Source of the DNA: Streptomyces reniochalinae
GTDB lineage: Bacteria > Actinomycetota > Actinomycetes > Streptomycetales > Streptomycetaceae
Assembly (NCBI RefSeq): GCF_003323735.1
Contig: NZ_QOIM01000030.1
Coordinates: 124,001-188,000 of the forward strand
DNA: 64,000 bases
Direction of reading: 5' to 3'
The notes under the pieces are model-generated. The model made no database searches, had not been told where the DNA came from, and saw nothing but the letters and a program-made list of their open reading frames with translations. The translations under genes were made by a program, and so were the position numbers. Positions 1 through 9,215 of the stretch are shown one piece after another (the stretch's first letter is position 1; every line of letters starts with the position of its first letter).

Positions 1-178
1 CGGCGTCCGGCGCGGGAGCTGACGCGCCGGACGACGAGGCGCTCGGCGAGGCGCTCGGCGAGGCGCTCCACGAGGGGGTCGGCGTGGCGGGTGGTGCGGC
101 GGCCTGCGGGGTGGACTTCTGCCGCTGGGCGGTCGAACGTCTGGCCTGCCCCCTGCTCTTGCCCTTGCTTTTTCCCAT
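1..178 (-). CDS. Hypothetical protein, N-terminal part only (runs off the left edge)
   Basis: The ATG is at 178 on the minus strand, with a purine-rich AAGG about 11 bases upstream. The visible 59 codons have mostly G/C third positions and encode a basic N-terminus ([20 protein letters not shown]) followed by an Ala/Pro/Ser-rich stretch with three tandem S-A-S-P units. No domain is visible and I do not recognise the protein. It would be divergent from the DUF6350 gene. All frames here are open because of the GC content, so the strand choice rests on the start codon, the Shine-Dalgarno-like sequence and the residue composition. Confidence 0.45.
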   Translation of the reverse strand, partial: MGKSKGKSRGQARRSTAQRQKSTPQAAAPPATPTPSWSASPSASPSASSSGASAPAPDA

Positions 179-482
179 GCCCCTGCCGCCTTGCCGCCCG
201 CTCTTGGGGGCCTCCCTCTTGGCGTCCCCCGTGGCCCCGCCCTCCGCCGTCGCCGTCGTCGGAGACAGCCCCGCCGCGGTCGTGGCGGGAGCGGACGGGG
301 ACGAGGGGGCGTCAGGAGCCCCGGGGGCGGGACGCGTTGCCGCGTCGGCGGCCGCGTCGGCGGCCGCGCCCGCAGGCGCGGCAGCAGAGCTGGAAGAAAG
401 ACGCATAGCCCTTAGCTTGTGCGACACAGCGACAAAATGCCTGCTACTAGGGCAAAACGGGTGTTCTTGGCAGCATGGCGTC
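179..482. other. Intergenic region between divergent genes
   Basis: This 304-base gap probably holds both promoters. The first part is GC-rich low-complexity sequence with gcggccgc repeats near 345-375. From about 412 the sequence becomes noticeably more AT-rich, as expected for a promoter and leader of the rightward gene. No RNA gene or clear terminator is visible. Confidence 0.4.
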
Positions 483-2246
483 GTGAGCCAATTGACGCAC
501 CGCGGTCCCTCGTTGTCCTCGGGCCGTGGCCACCCCCGCTCCCTGACCCTGACCAGCGGTTGGCTACTGGGCGGCGCCGTGGCCGCGGGGCTCGGTCTCG
601 GCGTGTGCGCCGTGGTCGTCCTGCTGCTGTGGACCGTCTCGCCGTACCCGGACAGCGACGCGGACGGTGCTCTGCACCTGGCCGCGGACCTGTGGTTGCT
701 GGCGCACGGTGTGCAGCTCGTGCGGCACGAAACGCTCTCCGGTATCCCGGCACCCGTCGGGGTGACACCGTTGATGCTGACGGTCGTACCGGTGTGGCTG
801 CTGTGGCGCGCCACACGCGAAGGGCTCGAATCGCGGCCGGCCGCGGGCGCCGGGTACGGGGCGGCGGCCGTCGGGGGCTGGGTCTCGGGCGGCTACCTTC
901 TCGTCACCGCCGCGGCCGTCGCCTACGCCTCGGGCGGGCCCATCGAGGCGGAGCCCGCCGGCACGAGCTGGCGGCTGCCGCTGTTCGTCGTCGTCGTGAC
1001 CGGCCTGTGCGCGGCGTTCTCCTCGCAGCGCCGCTCGGTGGCGAACGCGTGGACTCAGCTGTCCTCCCGGCTGCCCGAGGCACCCCGGGAACGGGTGTCG
1101 GGGGTCACACGGCAGATGACGCGAGAGCGGGCCGTCGTCGCCGTGCAGGCGGGCGGTGCGGCAACGGTCGTGCTGTGCGGCGGGGGTGCTTTCCTGCTCT
1201 CGGCGGCCCTTGTGTGGGACGTGCGGACCGTCTGCCGCACCTTCCCCCAGCTGACCGAAACCCTCTCGGGACAGTTCGCGGTTCTGCTGCTGGGGGTGGC
1301 GCTGCTGCCCAACGCGGTGCTGTGGGCGACGTCGTACGGCCTCGGCCCGGGCTTCACGCTGGGCGGCGACAGCGTCGTCTCCCCTGTCCTGAGCACCGGC
1401 TCGCCGCACCTGCCGCCGTTCCCGCTGCTCTCCGTCGTCCCCGAAGAGAGCTCCGGCGGGGTGGTCGCCTGTTGCCTGGTGGCGGTGGTCCCGGCGCTGG
1501 GCGGCCTGATGTGCGGATGGTGGGTGGGGCGTTCCCAGGCGGCCGTGGGGCGGGCCGAGGTCGCCGTCCGGCAGCGGGGAGGGCATCCGGCGGGGTGGCG
1601 GGCCGTACTGGTGACGGTGCCGCTCGCCGCGGTCCTGTGCGGTGCGCTCCTCGCGCTGCTCGCCGCTGTGGCCGGCGGCCCGCTCGGGAGCGCCGCCCTC
1701 GCGCACGTGGGACCGTCGTGGTGGCAGACGGGCGGGGCCGCCTGCGGGTGGATGATCGCCGTCGGGCTGCCGACCGCGCTGGGCGTGCGCTGGTGGGTAC
1801 GGTCGAGCGCCCGCAGGGCCGCGGCAGCGGCGGCCCGCGCCGCGGAGGCCGCGGCCAAGGCGGCGGCCGGGCTCGGCCCGGACGCCGCCTGGCACACGGA
1901 CGCGGCCCGCCGTGTGCGCTGGGCCGCGATGAGGGATGCCTCCGGCGGCCTGATGGCCCCCTTCGCCCCGGCCGACCCGACGGAGCGCGGTCTCGTTCAC
2001 CGGATCGACAGGGCCGCTCTCGTTCTCGACGTGGAGGTGGAAGCGGACGTGAACGGGGACGGGGGCATGAACGGGGACACGGAGGGGAAAGCGGACGCGG
2101 AGAACGGCACCGACCCCGGCTCCGGCGATGCTCAGCCCGCCGCCGACGCTCCGGTCGAGGCGCCGGCCGCCGCCGACGCCCCGCGCGGGACCCCGCACGG
2201 GGACCTCACCGGGAAACCGGCCCCCGGCGGACCGGGGAAAGTCTGA
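483..2246 (+). CDS. DUF6350 family integral membrane protein
   Basis: A 587-residue polytopic membrane protein from the GTG at 483. The frame is open upstream, but the text before 483 looks non-coding, and the hydrophobic core begins shortly after this GTG. The segment [19 protein letters not shown], then WTVSPYPD, then LLAHG and PAPVGVTPL are typical of the actinobacterial DUF6350 family found next to purN-purH. I count about nine membrane segments, then a charged cytoplasmic tail rich in Ala, Asp and Glu (about residues 460-587). The family has been linked to cell division (PerM-like), but the molecular role is unknown. The start has only a weak ribosome binding site, so it could be slightly off. 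Confidence 0.75.
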   Translation: MSQLTHRGPSLSSGRGHPRSLTLTSGWLLGGAVAAGLGLGVCAVVVLLLWTVSPYPDSDADGALHLAADLWLLAHGVQLVRHETLSGIPAPVGVTPLMLTVVPVWLLWRATREGLESRPAAGAGYGAAAVGGWVSGGYLLVTAAAVAYASGGPIEAEPAGTSWRLPLFVVVVTGLCAAFSSQRRSVANAWTQLSSRLPEAPRERVSGVTRQMTRERAVVAVQAGGAATVVLCGGGAFLLSAALVWDVRTVCRTFPQLTETLSGQFAVLLLGVALLPNAVLWATSYGLGPGFTLGGDSVVSPVLSTGSPHLPPFPLLSVVPEESSGGVVACCLVAVVPALGGLMCGWWVGRSQAAVGRAEVAVRQRGGHPAGWRAVLVTVPLAAVLCGALLALLAAVAGGPLGSAALAHVGPSWWQTGGAACGWMIAVGLPTALGVRWWVRSSARRAAAAAARAAEAAAKAAAGLGPDAAWHTDAARRVRWAAMRDASGGLMAPFAPADPTERGLVHRIDRAALVLDVEVEADVNGDGGMNGDTEGKADAENGTDPGSGDAQPAADAPVEAPAAADAPRGTPHGDLTGKPAPGGPGKV

Positions 2247-2302
2247 AGGCGCCGCCCCGGTTCGCCCGCCTCAGCAGCGCTGCCCGCCTCCGCGGGCCCA
2301 CC

Positions 2303-3310
2303 TCAGCGGTTCTCCAGGAACGGCTGGAGTTCCTTCGGCAGGTGCCGCTCGCAGTCGTCGCGCGAGGACTGGGTCAGTGCGTCGTTCTGGCAGGTGTAGT
2401 AGTCGCTGTAGGCGAACTGGAACGTGTACGTCGCCGCGACGATCGCGAGTGTCAGCCCTGCGGTGACCAGCCCGCTGATGGCAGCCGTCCGCTTCGCCTT
2501 GGCCGCCTGCGCGGGGGTCACGGCGAGCGGGACCGGCGACCGGCCGTCCGGGCCACCGGCGCCGCCCGGGCCTCCGGGACCGGCGGAGCGCCCCGGCTCC
2601 TCCTCGCCCTCCGCGCCGCGGTCGGTTCCGGCGACGTCCTCCGCCGTGGCGGTCACGGAGCGGCGCGGCTTGCCGCCCTTGGACCTGCGGTCCTCGGCCG
2701 TGGACTTCGGTGGTTTGCCGCGCAGCGCGCTGATGCCCCAGTAGAGCGAGAGCGCCCCGAGCAGGAGCGCGACCTCCGGGACGCCCAGCAGGGCGAAGAA
2801 GAGGCCCCAGATGCCGGCGTGGAGGGCGTACCTGGCGTGCCGCTGGAGCGGGTCCGTCGGATCCCAGCGCATGCCGCGCCCGCCGGAGCCGCCGGGCCCG
2901 CCCCCGGGCCCGCCTGCCCCCCGGTCGCCGTCGCCTTGCCGGTCGCGGTCGCGGTCGCTGCCGCGGTCGCCGCCGAAGCTGCCGCCGTGCCGTCCCGGCT
3001 GGCGGCTGCTCCACTGGCTGCCCCACGCGGAGTCCCGCTGCTCGTCGGGTCGCCGTTCGTCGTCCGACGAGCCGGAATTCCCTCCGGAGCCGTCGCCTCC
3101 GCGGCCGGACCCGTTCCCGGAGTCCGTTCCTGAGTCCCGTGGACCGCGGGGATCCCCGGGGCCCGACCCGTCGTCCTTGTCCTGGGCGAGCCGCCGCGGC
3201 TGCCGAGGCTGCCACGGCTGGTCCGGCTGCCCCTCCGGCGGTGGCGCGAAGGGGTTGTCCTCGCGGGAGGTGCTGTCGGATGCGGCCGTACGGCGGCGTC
3301 GGTCGGTCAT
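2303..3310 (-). CDS. Hypothetical membrane protein with long disordered N-terminus
   Basis: A 335-residue protein from ATG 3310, preceded by GAGGAAGAG about 11 bases upstream. Residues 1-160 are low-complexity Gly, Arg, Asp and Ser. A hydrophobic segment follows (HAGIWGLFFALLGVPEVALL, then GALSLYWGISALRG), then a basic/acidic linker. A second transmembrane segment (ISGLVTAGLTLAIVAATYTF) leads to a short C-terminal part with two cysteines (YYTCQNDA and DDCERHLP) that would lie outside the membrane and could form a disulfide. Genes like this lie between DUF6350 and purN in streptomycetes. The function is unknown. It is convergent with the DUF6350 gene and divergent from purN. Confidence 0.7.
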   Translation of the reverse strand: MTDRRRRTAASDSTSREDNPFAPPPEGQPDQPWQPRQPRRLAQDKDDGSGPGDPRGPRDSGTDSGNGSGRGGDGSGGNSGSSDDERRPDEQRDSAWGSQWSSRQPGRHGGSFGGDRGSDRDRDRQGDGDRGAGGPGGGPGGSGGRGMRWDPTDPLQRHARYALHAGIWGLFFALLGVPEVALLLGALSLYWGISALRGKPPKSTAEDRRSKGGKPRRSVTATAEDVAGTDRGAEGEEEPGRSAGPGGPGGAGGPDGRSPVPLAVTPAQAAKAKRTAAISGLVTAGLTLAIVAATYTFQFAYSDYYTCQNDALTQSSRDDCERHLPKELQPFLENR

Positions 3311-3642
3311 CTGGTGTGGCTCTTCCTCGTCGCTTCCGCGTCGGTTGCACGGCCGTGTGGCCCTCCGAGCCCCGCGGGAGCCCGAGAAGGCCGTGTCCCT
3401 GACGCTACCTTCCGGTTGCGCCCCCGTCCCGTGGGGGCCGTTCCGAGGGCCGGTATGGTTGCCGACGGTCGGACGCTTCGTAGAGTTCCCCGGAATTCCC
3501 GGGTCCACGTACTTGTGCGACCACACAATGCCGTCCGGCCGCCCCAACCGCCCCACCCGCCTCACCGCGCACCCAGTACCCCTTCAGCATCCCCTCAGCT
3601 CCGCCTTCATCCCGCCCGTCTCCCGCGAGAGAGAGCACCGTC
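3311..3642. other. Intergenic region between divergent genes
   Basis: This 332-base gap separates the leftward membrane-protein gene from purN. Besides the candidate promoter there is a small hairpin, CCCCC/GGGGG near 3421-3437. No purine riboswitch fold was recognised. Confidence 0.4.
3459..3486 (+). promoter_or_regulatory. Possible vegetative promoter of purN-purH
   Basis: TTGCCG (3459-3464) and TAGAGT (3481-3486) are separated by 16 bases and resemble the -35 and -10 boxes used by the Streptomyces principal sigma factor. A transcript from here would have a leader of about 150 bases before purN. This is pattern matching only. Confidence 0.4.
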
Positions 3643-4305
3643 GTGGACGCGCCGTCCTTCCGTCCCGCCGCCCCCGTGCGCCTCGTCGTCCTGGTGTCCG
3701 GTTCAGGCACCAACCTCCAGGCGCTGATCGACGCGGCGGCCGACCCCGCCACGCACACCCCGTACGAGATCGTCGCCGTGGGCGCGGACCGGGGCGGTAT
3801 CGAGGGGCCGGCGCGCGCGGAGCGGGCCGGGATCCCCACCTACACGTGCCGGGTGAAGGACTTCGCCACCCGCGCGGAGTGGGATGAGGCGCTGACGGAG
3901 GCGACGGCCGCCCACGACCCTGACCTGGTGGTCTCGGCGGGCTTCATGAAGGTGGTGGGCCCCGGGTTCCTGGCGCGTTTCGGCGGGCGGTTCCTCAACA
4001 CCCACCCCGCGCTGCTCCCCAGTTTTCCCGGCGCCCACGGCGTACGCGACGCGCTCGCGTACGGCGCGAAGGTGACCGGGTGCACCGTCCACTTCGTCGA
4101 CGACGGCGTCGACACCGGGCCCGTGATCGCGCAGCGCGCCGTCGAGGTCCGGGAAGAGGACCACACCGACGAGGGTGCCGCTCTGCACGAGCGGATCAAG
4201 GAAGTCGAGCGACGGCTGCTCGTCGAGGTCGTGGGGCGCATCGCCCGCGACGGCTACACCTTCGAGGGGCCGAACAGAAGAAGGGTACGACTGGGTCATG
4301 AGTGA
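3643..4305 (+). CDS. purN: Phosphoribosylglycinamide formyltransferase
   Basis: GAR transformylase (220 residues) uses 10-formyl-tetrahydrofolate to convert GAR to FGAR in de novo purine synthesis. The N-terminal nucleotide-site motif [13 protein letters not shown] is present. The catalytic Asn-His pair is in [17 protein letters not shown] and the catalytic Asp in [12 protein letters not shown], all in the usual order. The GTG at 3643 is preceded by GAGAGAGAG. The stop overlaps the purH start by 8 bases, so the two are translationally coupled. Length is normal. Confidence 0.95.
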   Translation: MDAPSFRPAAPVRLVVLVSGSGTNLQALIDAAADPATHTPYEIVAVGADRGGIEGPARAERAGIPTYTCRVKDFATRAEWDEALTEATAAHDPDLVVSAGFMKVVGPGFLARFGGRFLNTHPALLPSFPGAHGVRDALAYGAKVTGCTVHFVDDGVDTGPVIAQRAVEVREEDHTDEGAALHERIKEVERRLLVEVVGRIARDGYTFEGPNRRRVRLGHE

Positions 4306-5878
4306 GACTGCTGCGACCACGGGCGCCAAGCGGCCGATCCGCCGGGCGCTGGTCAGCGTGTACGACAAGACGGGCCTCGAGGAGCTGGCCCGGGGGCTGC
4401 ACGCCGCGGGGGTGCAGCTGGTCTCGACGGGATCGACGGCGCAGCGCATCGCGGACGCCGGCGTTCCTGTCACCCCCGTCGAGGAGCTGACCGGCTTCCC
4501 CGAGTGCCTGGACGGGCGGGTCAAGACCCTGCACCCGCGTGTGCACGCCGGCATCCTCGCCGACCAGCGCCTGGAGGCGCACCGCGAGCAACTGGGCGAG
4601 CTGGGCGTCGAGCCGTTCGAGCTGGTCGTCGTCAACCTCTATCCGTTCGCCGAGACCGTGGCCTCGGGCGCGTCGGACGACGCGTGTGTGGAGCAGATCG
4701 ACATCGGCGGCCCGTCGATGGTGCGCGCCGCCGCCAAGAATCACCCGTCCGTGGCCGTCGTCGTCAACCCGGACCGCTACGGCGGAGTCCTGGACGCTGT
4801 GCGGGACGGTGGCTTCGACCTGGCCTCGCGCAAGCGCCTGGCGGGGGCGGCCTTCCGGCACACGGCGGCCTACGACGTGGCGGTGGCGGGCTGGTTCGCC
4901 GAGTACACCGGCAAGGACGAGGAGGAGCCCTCCCCGTTCTCCGAGTTCGTCGGCGTCACCTACGAGCGCAAGAACGTGCTGCGCTACGGCGAGAACCCGC
5001 ACCAGCCGGCCGCGCTCTACACGGGCGGCCGCGGCGGTCTGGCCGAGGCCGAGCAGCTGCACGGCAAGGAGATGTCCTACAACAACTACGTCGACACCGA
5101 GGCAGCGCGGCGTGCCGCGTACGACCACGACGAGGCGTGCGTGGCGGTCATCAAGCACACCAACCCCTGCGGTATCGCGGTTGCCGCAGACGTTGCCGAG
5201 GCGCACCGCAAGGCGCACGCCTGCGACCCGCTGTCGGCCTACGGCGGCGTGATCGCCGTCAACCGTCCGGTGTCGAAGGAGATGGCGGAGCAGGTCGCGG
5301 GCATCTTCACCGAGGTCGTCGTCGCCCCGGACTACGAGGAGGGCGCTGTGGAAGCGCTCACCCGCAAGAAGAACATCCGGGTCCTGCGCTGCCCCGAGGC
5401 CCCGGCGGCGCCCGCCGAGTTCCGTCCCATCGACGGCGGTGGCCTCGCGCAGGTCAAGGACGCCTTCCAGGCCGAGGGCGACGACCCGGCGAGCTGGACC
5501 CTGGCCGCGGGGGAGGCGCTGGACGCCGGCGAACTGGCCGAGCTGGCCTTCGCCTGGCGGGCGTGCCGCGCGGTCAAGTCCAACGCCATCCTGCTCGGCA
5601 AGGACCGGGCGACGGTGGGCGTCGGCATGGGGCAGGTCAACCGGGTCGACTCGGCACGGCTCGCCGTCCAGCGTGCGGGCGAGGAGCGGGCGCGGGGGGC
5701 GTACGCGGCCTCGGACGCGTTCTTCCCGTTCCCGGACGGCCTCGAGGTGCTGGCCGAGGCGGGCGTGCGCGCCGTCGTCCAGCCGGGGGGTTCCGTGCGC
5801 GACGAACAGGTCGTCCAGGCCGCCGAGAAGGCGGGCATCACGATGTACGTGACGGGTACGCGGCACTTCTTCCACTGA
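4298..5878 (+). CDS. purH: Bifunctional AICAR formyltransferase / IMP cyclohydrolase
   Basis: The 526-residue enzyme catalyses the last two steps of IMP synthesis. The N-terminal MGS-like cyclohydrolase domain begins [20 protein letters not shown] and includes STGSTAQRI and [15 protein letters not shown]. The transformylase domain carries [16 protein letters not shown] and AVKSNAI, and the C-terminus is GTRHFFH, as in the family. The ATG at 4298 was chosen because the protein then starts MSETAATTG and overlaps purN by 8 bases. A strong terminator follows directly. Confidence 0.96.
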   Translation: MSETAATTGAKRPIRRALVSVYDKTGLEELARGLHAAGVQLVSTGSTAQRIADAGVPVTPVEELTGFPECLDGRVKTLHPRVHAGILADQRLEAHREQLGELGVEPFELVVVNLYPFAETVASGASDDACVEQIDIGGPSMVRAAAKNHPSVAVVVNPDRYGGVLDAVRDGGFDLASRKRLAGAAFRHTAAYDVAVAGWFAEYTGKDEEEPSPFSEFVGVTYERKNVLRYGENPHQPAALYTGGRGGLAEAEQLHGKEMSYNNYVDTEAARRAAYDHDEACVAVIKHTNPCGIAVAADVAEAHRKAHACDPLSAYGGVIAVNRPVSKEMAEQVAGIFTEVVVAPDYEEGAVEALTRKKNIRVLRCPEAPAAPAEFRPIDGGGLAQVKDAFQAEGDDPASWTLAAGEALDAGELAELAFAWRACRAVKSNAILLGKDRATVGVGMGQVNRVDSARLAVQRAGEERARGAYAASDAFFPFPDGLEVLAEAGVRAVVQPGGSVRDEQVVQAAEKAGITMYVTGTRHFFH

Positions 5879-5886
5879 GTGTCGGA

Positions 5887-5929
5887 GTGCCTGACCGGGC
5901 TCGGTGCTCCACCGAGCCCGGTCAGGCAC
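5887..5929 (+). terminator. Strong hairpin terminator after purH
   Basis: A perfect 19-bp inverted repeat (5887-5905 with 5911-5929) and a 5-base loop lie 8 bases after the purH stop. There is no T-tract, as usual for Streptomyces. Its right arm abuts the point where the leftward FHA gene loses homology. Confidence 0.9.
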
Positions 5930-6371
5930 CGGGAGTTCCGGTCGAGTGGGAAGGCGGGAACCGTCAGCGCCCCCGCGCCGCCGCCCGGCTCGGTCCGCAG
6001 GTGGTCGTGGCGCGGTGCCCACACCTCGAAGGTGACCAGCTCGTCCCCTGCGGGCAGCACCACCGGGGAGAACTCGAAGGGCACCGGAGCCTCCACCCGG
6101 CCCGGCACCACCTCGATGTGCTCCCCCGCCCTCCGGGTTCTCCACGACGTACGTACGGTCGCGGCTGTGGTTGGTCAGCGTCCAGAACGAGCCGCTGGCC
6201 GCGAGCACCCCGGCGCTCCTGGACACCCCCGGGTGCGCGAGGACGAGTCCGCACTCCTCCTCCCGGCCGAAGCGGAGACTCTCGCCGGGCGCCAACCGCA
6301 CCTGCCCCCCGGCCCGCTGTTTGCCACCTGTGCCGCCGACTTCTCGGGCGGCACAACAATGATGCTGTGCA
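5930..6371 (-). pseudogene. FHA-domain protein, frameshifted and 3'-truncated
   Basis: Translation from ATG 6371 gives MHSIIVVPPEKSAAQVANSG. The frame then breaks in a G6 run near 6317, and the expected continuation QVRLAPGESLRFGR is in another frame. That second frame reads the FHA core (SRSAGVLAASGSFWTLTNHS, then TYVVENPEGG) and breaks again in a G5 run near 6128. The third frame continues with EVVPGRVEAPVPFEFSPVV and ELVTFEVWAPRHDHL. One missing and one extra G restore a single frame. After PLDRNSR the expected C-terminus is absent and the purH terminator begins. FHA domains bind phosphothreonine. Both breaks are in G-runs, so sequencing error is possible for the frameshifts, but not for the missing 3' end. 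Confidence 0.75.
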
Positions 6372-6458
6372 TACGCGACCCCCGGCGCATGCATGTCCGG
6401 CGCGGCACGGAGCCATTCCCGCACGGCGGCGGGGTGCGGGACGGGTACGCACAACAGC

Positions 6459-6490
6459 GACGGCGCGGCCGGAAGTCCGGCCGCGCCGTC
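6459..6490 (-). terminator. Hairpin terminator after the leftward membrane-protein gene
   Basis: A perfect 14-bp stem (6459-6472 with 6477-6490) with an AAGT loop sits about 65 bases beyond the stop of the 6555-7169 gene. It would separate that gene from the FHA pseudogene. Confidence 0.8.
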
Positions 6491-6554
6491 ACCGCGCGGC
6501 TGGTGCGACCCCTGCGTCAGACGGCAGGGGGGATGGCCTGCGCCGGCCGAAGGT

Positions 6555-7169
6555 CTAGTACTGCGGCCTGTTGAACCACTGGCCCGCGGCGCTCATCGAG
6601 CAGAACACGATCGTGAGCACGGCCGTGGCCAGCCACAGCACGGCGAGGAACAGCGAGCCACCCGCCGAGTCACCGCCGGCCAACTGGCCGATGAAGCTCA
6701 GCAGGGGGATCAGCGCGTTGACCGCGCCGGCGATGATCGCCGTCACGCGTGTGCCGCTGCGGCCCTTGCCGAACATCGAGGCGGGCACGATGTGCAGCGT
6801 GGCCAGGCCGCCGCCGATCAGCAGCCCGAACAGCGCGATGCCCAGGGCGGCACCGCCTGCCGCCCCCACGCCGGGGATGTCGTCCAGCGCGTCGTTGGCG
6901 GCCACGCCGCCGATGAGCAGGAGGACGCCGAACAGCGCCCACAGGGAACCCGCGATGAACAGCAGCACGCGCGCGGTGACGACCACCCCGGGCATGCTGA
7001 CGGCGGGCTGCATGCCGCCGCCCGGGTAGGCGGGCATACCGGCCTGCGGGTAGCCGTAAGGGGCCGGGGCACCCTGCTGCGGGTAGCCGTAGGGGGCGCC
7101 CTGCTGGGGCTGCTGCGGCGCCGAGTAGGGATTATGAGGACTCTGTCCTGGGGGCGGGGGGTAGCTCAC
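6555..7169 (-). CDS. Proline-rich N-terminus, four-helix membrane protein
   Basis: A 204-residue protein. The GTG start at 7169 is fixed by an excellent ribosome binding site (GGAGGAAA, 8 bases upstream). Residues 1-55 are Pro/Gln/Gly/Tyr-rich with repeated P-Q-Q-G-A-P and P-Y-G-Y-P units. About four membrane helices follow (VVVTARVLLFIAGSLWALFG; LGIALFGLLIGGGLATLHIV; TAIIAGAVNALIPLLSFIG; LFLAVLWLATAVLTIVF), ending NRPQY. This architecture is common in actinobacteria, and the tail resembles those that recruit partners at the membrane. The function is unknown. It is divergent from folD. Confidence 0.8.
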   Translation of the reverse strand: MSYPPPPGQSPHNPYSAPQQPQQGAPYGYPQQGAPAPYGYPQAGMPAYPGGGMQPAVSMPGVVVTARVLLFIAGSLWALFGVLLLIGGVAANDALDDIPGVGAAGGAALGIALFGLLIGGGLATLHIVPASMFGKGRSGTRVTAIIAGAVNALIPLLSFIGQLAGGDSAGGSLFLAVLWLATAVLTIVFCSMSAAGQWFNRPQY

Positions 7170-7497
7170 GAGTTGTTTCCTCCGACGGCGTTGAGGGAGC
7201 GGATCGGGCCGAGTGACTCCGGAGAACCACGGCCTGCCCTCAGCAATGTCGCCTCCCCCGGGTACGGCGCCGCACCGCCGGCCCACCCTGTAGCGCCCGA
7301 CGCCGTCCCACAATGGTGGTGGTCGGACTGTGGGACTGTCCAGCCGGGTTTCCGTACTGTGGCGAATCCGCAACGCGCGGTCAGACGCACTGTGACGACC
7401 GCGGCCTTCCGGTCTTCGCACGCGGAGCCGGAACCCGTGCCGGCCCGAGCGGCAGCCTGAGTGGAGAGACGGGGTCCGCATCCGCGAGGATGGGCGC
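7170..7497. other. Intergenic region between divergent genes
   Basis: This 328-base gap should hold promoters for the leftward membrane-protein gene and for folD. I see short direct repeats of GGACTGT/GGGACTGT near 7324-7340, but no riboswitch, terminator or RNA gene that I can support. Confidence 0.35.
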
Positions 7498-8352
7498 ATG
7501 ACCGCCCAGATTCTCGATGGCAAGGCCACCGCCGCCGCGATCAAAACCGATCTCACCGTGCGCGTCGAGGCGCTCAAGGCCAAGGGCGTCACGCCCGGCC
7601 TCGGCACGCTGCTCGTCGGCGACGACATCGGCTCGCAGAAGTACGTCGCGGGCAAGCACCGCGACAGCCGGCAGATCGGCATCAACTCCATCCAGCGCGC
7701 TCTCCCCGCCACCGCGACGCAGGAGGAGATCGAAGCGGTGGTCCGCGAGCTGAACGAGGACCCGGCCTGTACCGGCTACATCGTCCAGCTCCCGCTCCCC
7801 AAGGGCATCGACGTCAACCGGGTGCTGGAGCTGATGGACCCGGCCAAGGACGCCGACGGGCTGCACCCCACGAATCTGGGCCGGCTCGTGCTCAACAAGC
7901 CGGCGCCGCTGCCCTGCACGCCCCAGGGCATGATCGTGCTGCTGCGCCGCTACGGCGTCGAGCTGGACGGCGCCCACGTCGTGGTGGTCGGCCGCGGCGT
8001 GACGGCGGGCCGCCCGCTGCCGCTGCTGCTGACCCGGCGCAGTGAGAACGCGACCGTCACGCAGTGCCACACCGGCACCCGCGACCTGCCCCAGGCGCTG
8101 CGCCAGGCCGACATCGTCGTCGCCGCCGCCGGGGTTCCGCACCTGATCAAGCCGGAGTACGTGCGGGAGGGCGCGGCCGTGCTCGACGTGGGCGTCAGCA
8201 GGGACGAGAACGGCAAGATCGTGGGCGACGTGCACCCGGGGGTCGCCGAGGTCGCCGGCTGGCTCTCACCCAACCCGGGCGGTGTCGGCCCGATGACGCG
8301 GGCCCAACTGCTCGTCAACGTCGTGGAAGCGGCCGAAGCGGCGGCGCGCTGA
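7498..8352 (+). CDS. folD: Methylenetetrahydrofolate dehydrogenase / cyclohydrolase
   Basis: The 284-residue bifunctional enzyme interconverts 5,10-methylene-THF and 10-formyl-THF, the formyl donor for PurN and PurH nearby. The catalytic-domain motif [16 protein letters not shown] carries the active-site lysine, and [13 protein letters not shown] with KDADGLHP is the second family signature. The Rossmann NADP motif is [17 protein letters not shown]; most homologues have 'VGRP' here, so the Ala is a small variation. [14 protein letters not shown] marks the C-terminus. The ATG at 7498 follows GAGGATGGGCGC. The DUF3017 gene starts 9 bases after the stop. Confidence 0.95.
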   Translation: MTAQILDGKATAAAIKTDLTVRVEALKAKGVTPGLGTLLVGDDIGSQKYVAGKHRDSRQIGINSIQRALPATATQEEIEAVVRELNEDPACTGYIVQLPLPKGIDVNRVLELMDPAKDADGLHPTNLGRLVLNKPAPLPCTPQGMIVLLRRYGVELDGAHVVVVGRGVTAGRPLPLLLTRRSENATVTQCHTGTRDLPQALRQADIVVAAAGVPHLIKPEYVREGAAVLDVGVSRDENGKIVGDVHPGVAEVAGWLSPNPGGVGPMTRAQLLVNVVEAAEAAAR

Positions 8353-8360
8353 GGGCGGCC

Positions 8361-8897
8361 ATGAGCAAGGAGAACGAGGCGGGGACGGAGCCCGCGGTAC
8401 GTACGGAGAAGTCGGCGGACGCCGCCGGGGAACAGCCCGACGGGGGACAGCGGTCGTCCGACGGAGGACAGAATTCGTCGGACGGGGGACAGCAGGCGGC
8501 TGCCGCGCCGCGCAGGCGTTCGCGGCGCTTTCCGGTGCTCACCCGGGACACCGCGCGGCCCGAGGGCGGCGGACGTGCGGTCGGAGGGCATCACCCGGCC
8601 CCCTACCGGCAGTGGCCGCTGCTGGCCGTGTGCGCGGGGGTGCTGGTCGGGCTGCTGGTGACGGTGATCGAGTTCCGCTCCGGCACCCTGATCATCGGTC
8701 TGGCGCTGCTGGGCGGTGCCGTACTGCGCTGGGCGAAGCCGTCGGTCGGCATGCTGGCCGTCCGCTCCCGCTTCACCGACATGGTGCTCTACGGCGTACT
8801 GGGCCTGGTCATCGTGCTCCTGGCCCTGATGGCCCAGCCCAAGCCCCTGTTGACGGTGCCGTTCCTCGACACGATCGTGCACTTCACGGTCCGCTGA
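8361..8897 (+). CDS. DUF3017 domain membrane protein
   Basis: A 178-residue protein whose first 75 residues are hydrophilic, with imperfect D-G-G-Q repeats. Three membrane helices follow: WPLLAVCAGVLVGLLVTVIE, TLIIGLALLGGAVLRW and MVLYGVLGLVIVLLALM. This matches actinobacterial DUF3017 proteins, which regularly sit directly after folD. The 9-base gap indicates cotranscription with folD. The role is unknown. Confidence 0.85.
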   Translation: MSKENEAGTEPAVRTEKSADAAGEQPDGGQRSSDGGQNSSDGGQQAAAAPRRRSRRFPVLTRDTARPEGGGRAVGGHHPAPYRQWPLLAVCAGVLVGLLVTVIEFRSGTLIIGLALLGGAVLRWAKPSVGMLAVRSRFTDMVLYGVLGLVIVLLALMAQPKPLLTVPFLDTIVHFTVR

Positions 8898-8934
8898 CCG
8901 CACGCTCGCCCGACCGCGGGATCCGCTGACGGTT

Positions 8935-9004
8935 CGGACGCCAACGGCCGGGCCACGTACCACTCGTGTGAGTGGTACGTGACGGACATAACGGTTGGCG
9001 TCCG
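8935..9004. terminator. Nested inverted repeat after folD-DUF3017
   Basis: The inner perfect 12-bp stem (8954-8965 with 8970-8981) has a GTGT loop. An outer 11-bp inverted repeat (8935-8945 with 8994-9004) encloses it. It lies 38 bases after the DUF3017 stop and can act as a terminator. The two-tier structure is larger than needed for that alone. Confidence 0.7.
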
Positions 9005-9215
9005 TACGGGCTGGCAGACTAGAGGGCGTACGCGTGGACGAGGGGGGTTGTGCGCGGGCGTGGGTTACGGCCCGTGACGCTCTCGTGCGCCCCCGCTTCC
9101 GGAGCTGTCATCCTGGCCGCCTGCATCCCCCTGGGTAGCCAGTACGCAACCCGGGGCCGGCGCACACACGGGGGAAGGGAAGGCACACAGCGCAGTCGGG
9201 GACGAGGGGGAGGCC

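Noticed and set aside
84..482. Extending the DUF6350 gene to the GTG at 84
   Set aside because: The extra 133 residues are compositionally odd (Cys/Pro/Ala runs), and the opposite strand offers a better gene start at 178. GC-rich DNA keeps such frames open by chance.
564..2198. Long minus-strand frame opposite the DUF6350 gene
   Set aside because: It is an Arg/His/Gly-rich shadow frame with no domain, typical of antisense frames in high-GC genes.
4196..6454. 752-residue minus-strand frame opposite purH
   Set aside because: Only its first part reads as FHA sequence. The rest is the antisense of purH and is not coding.
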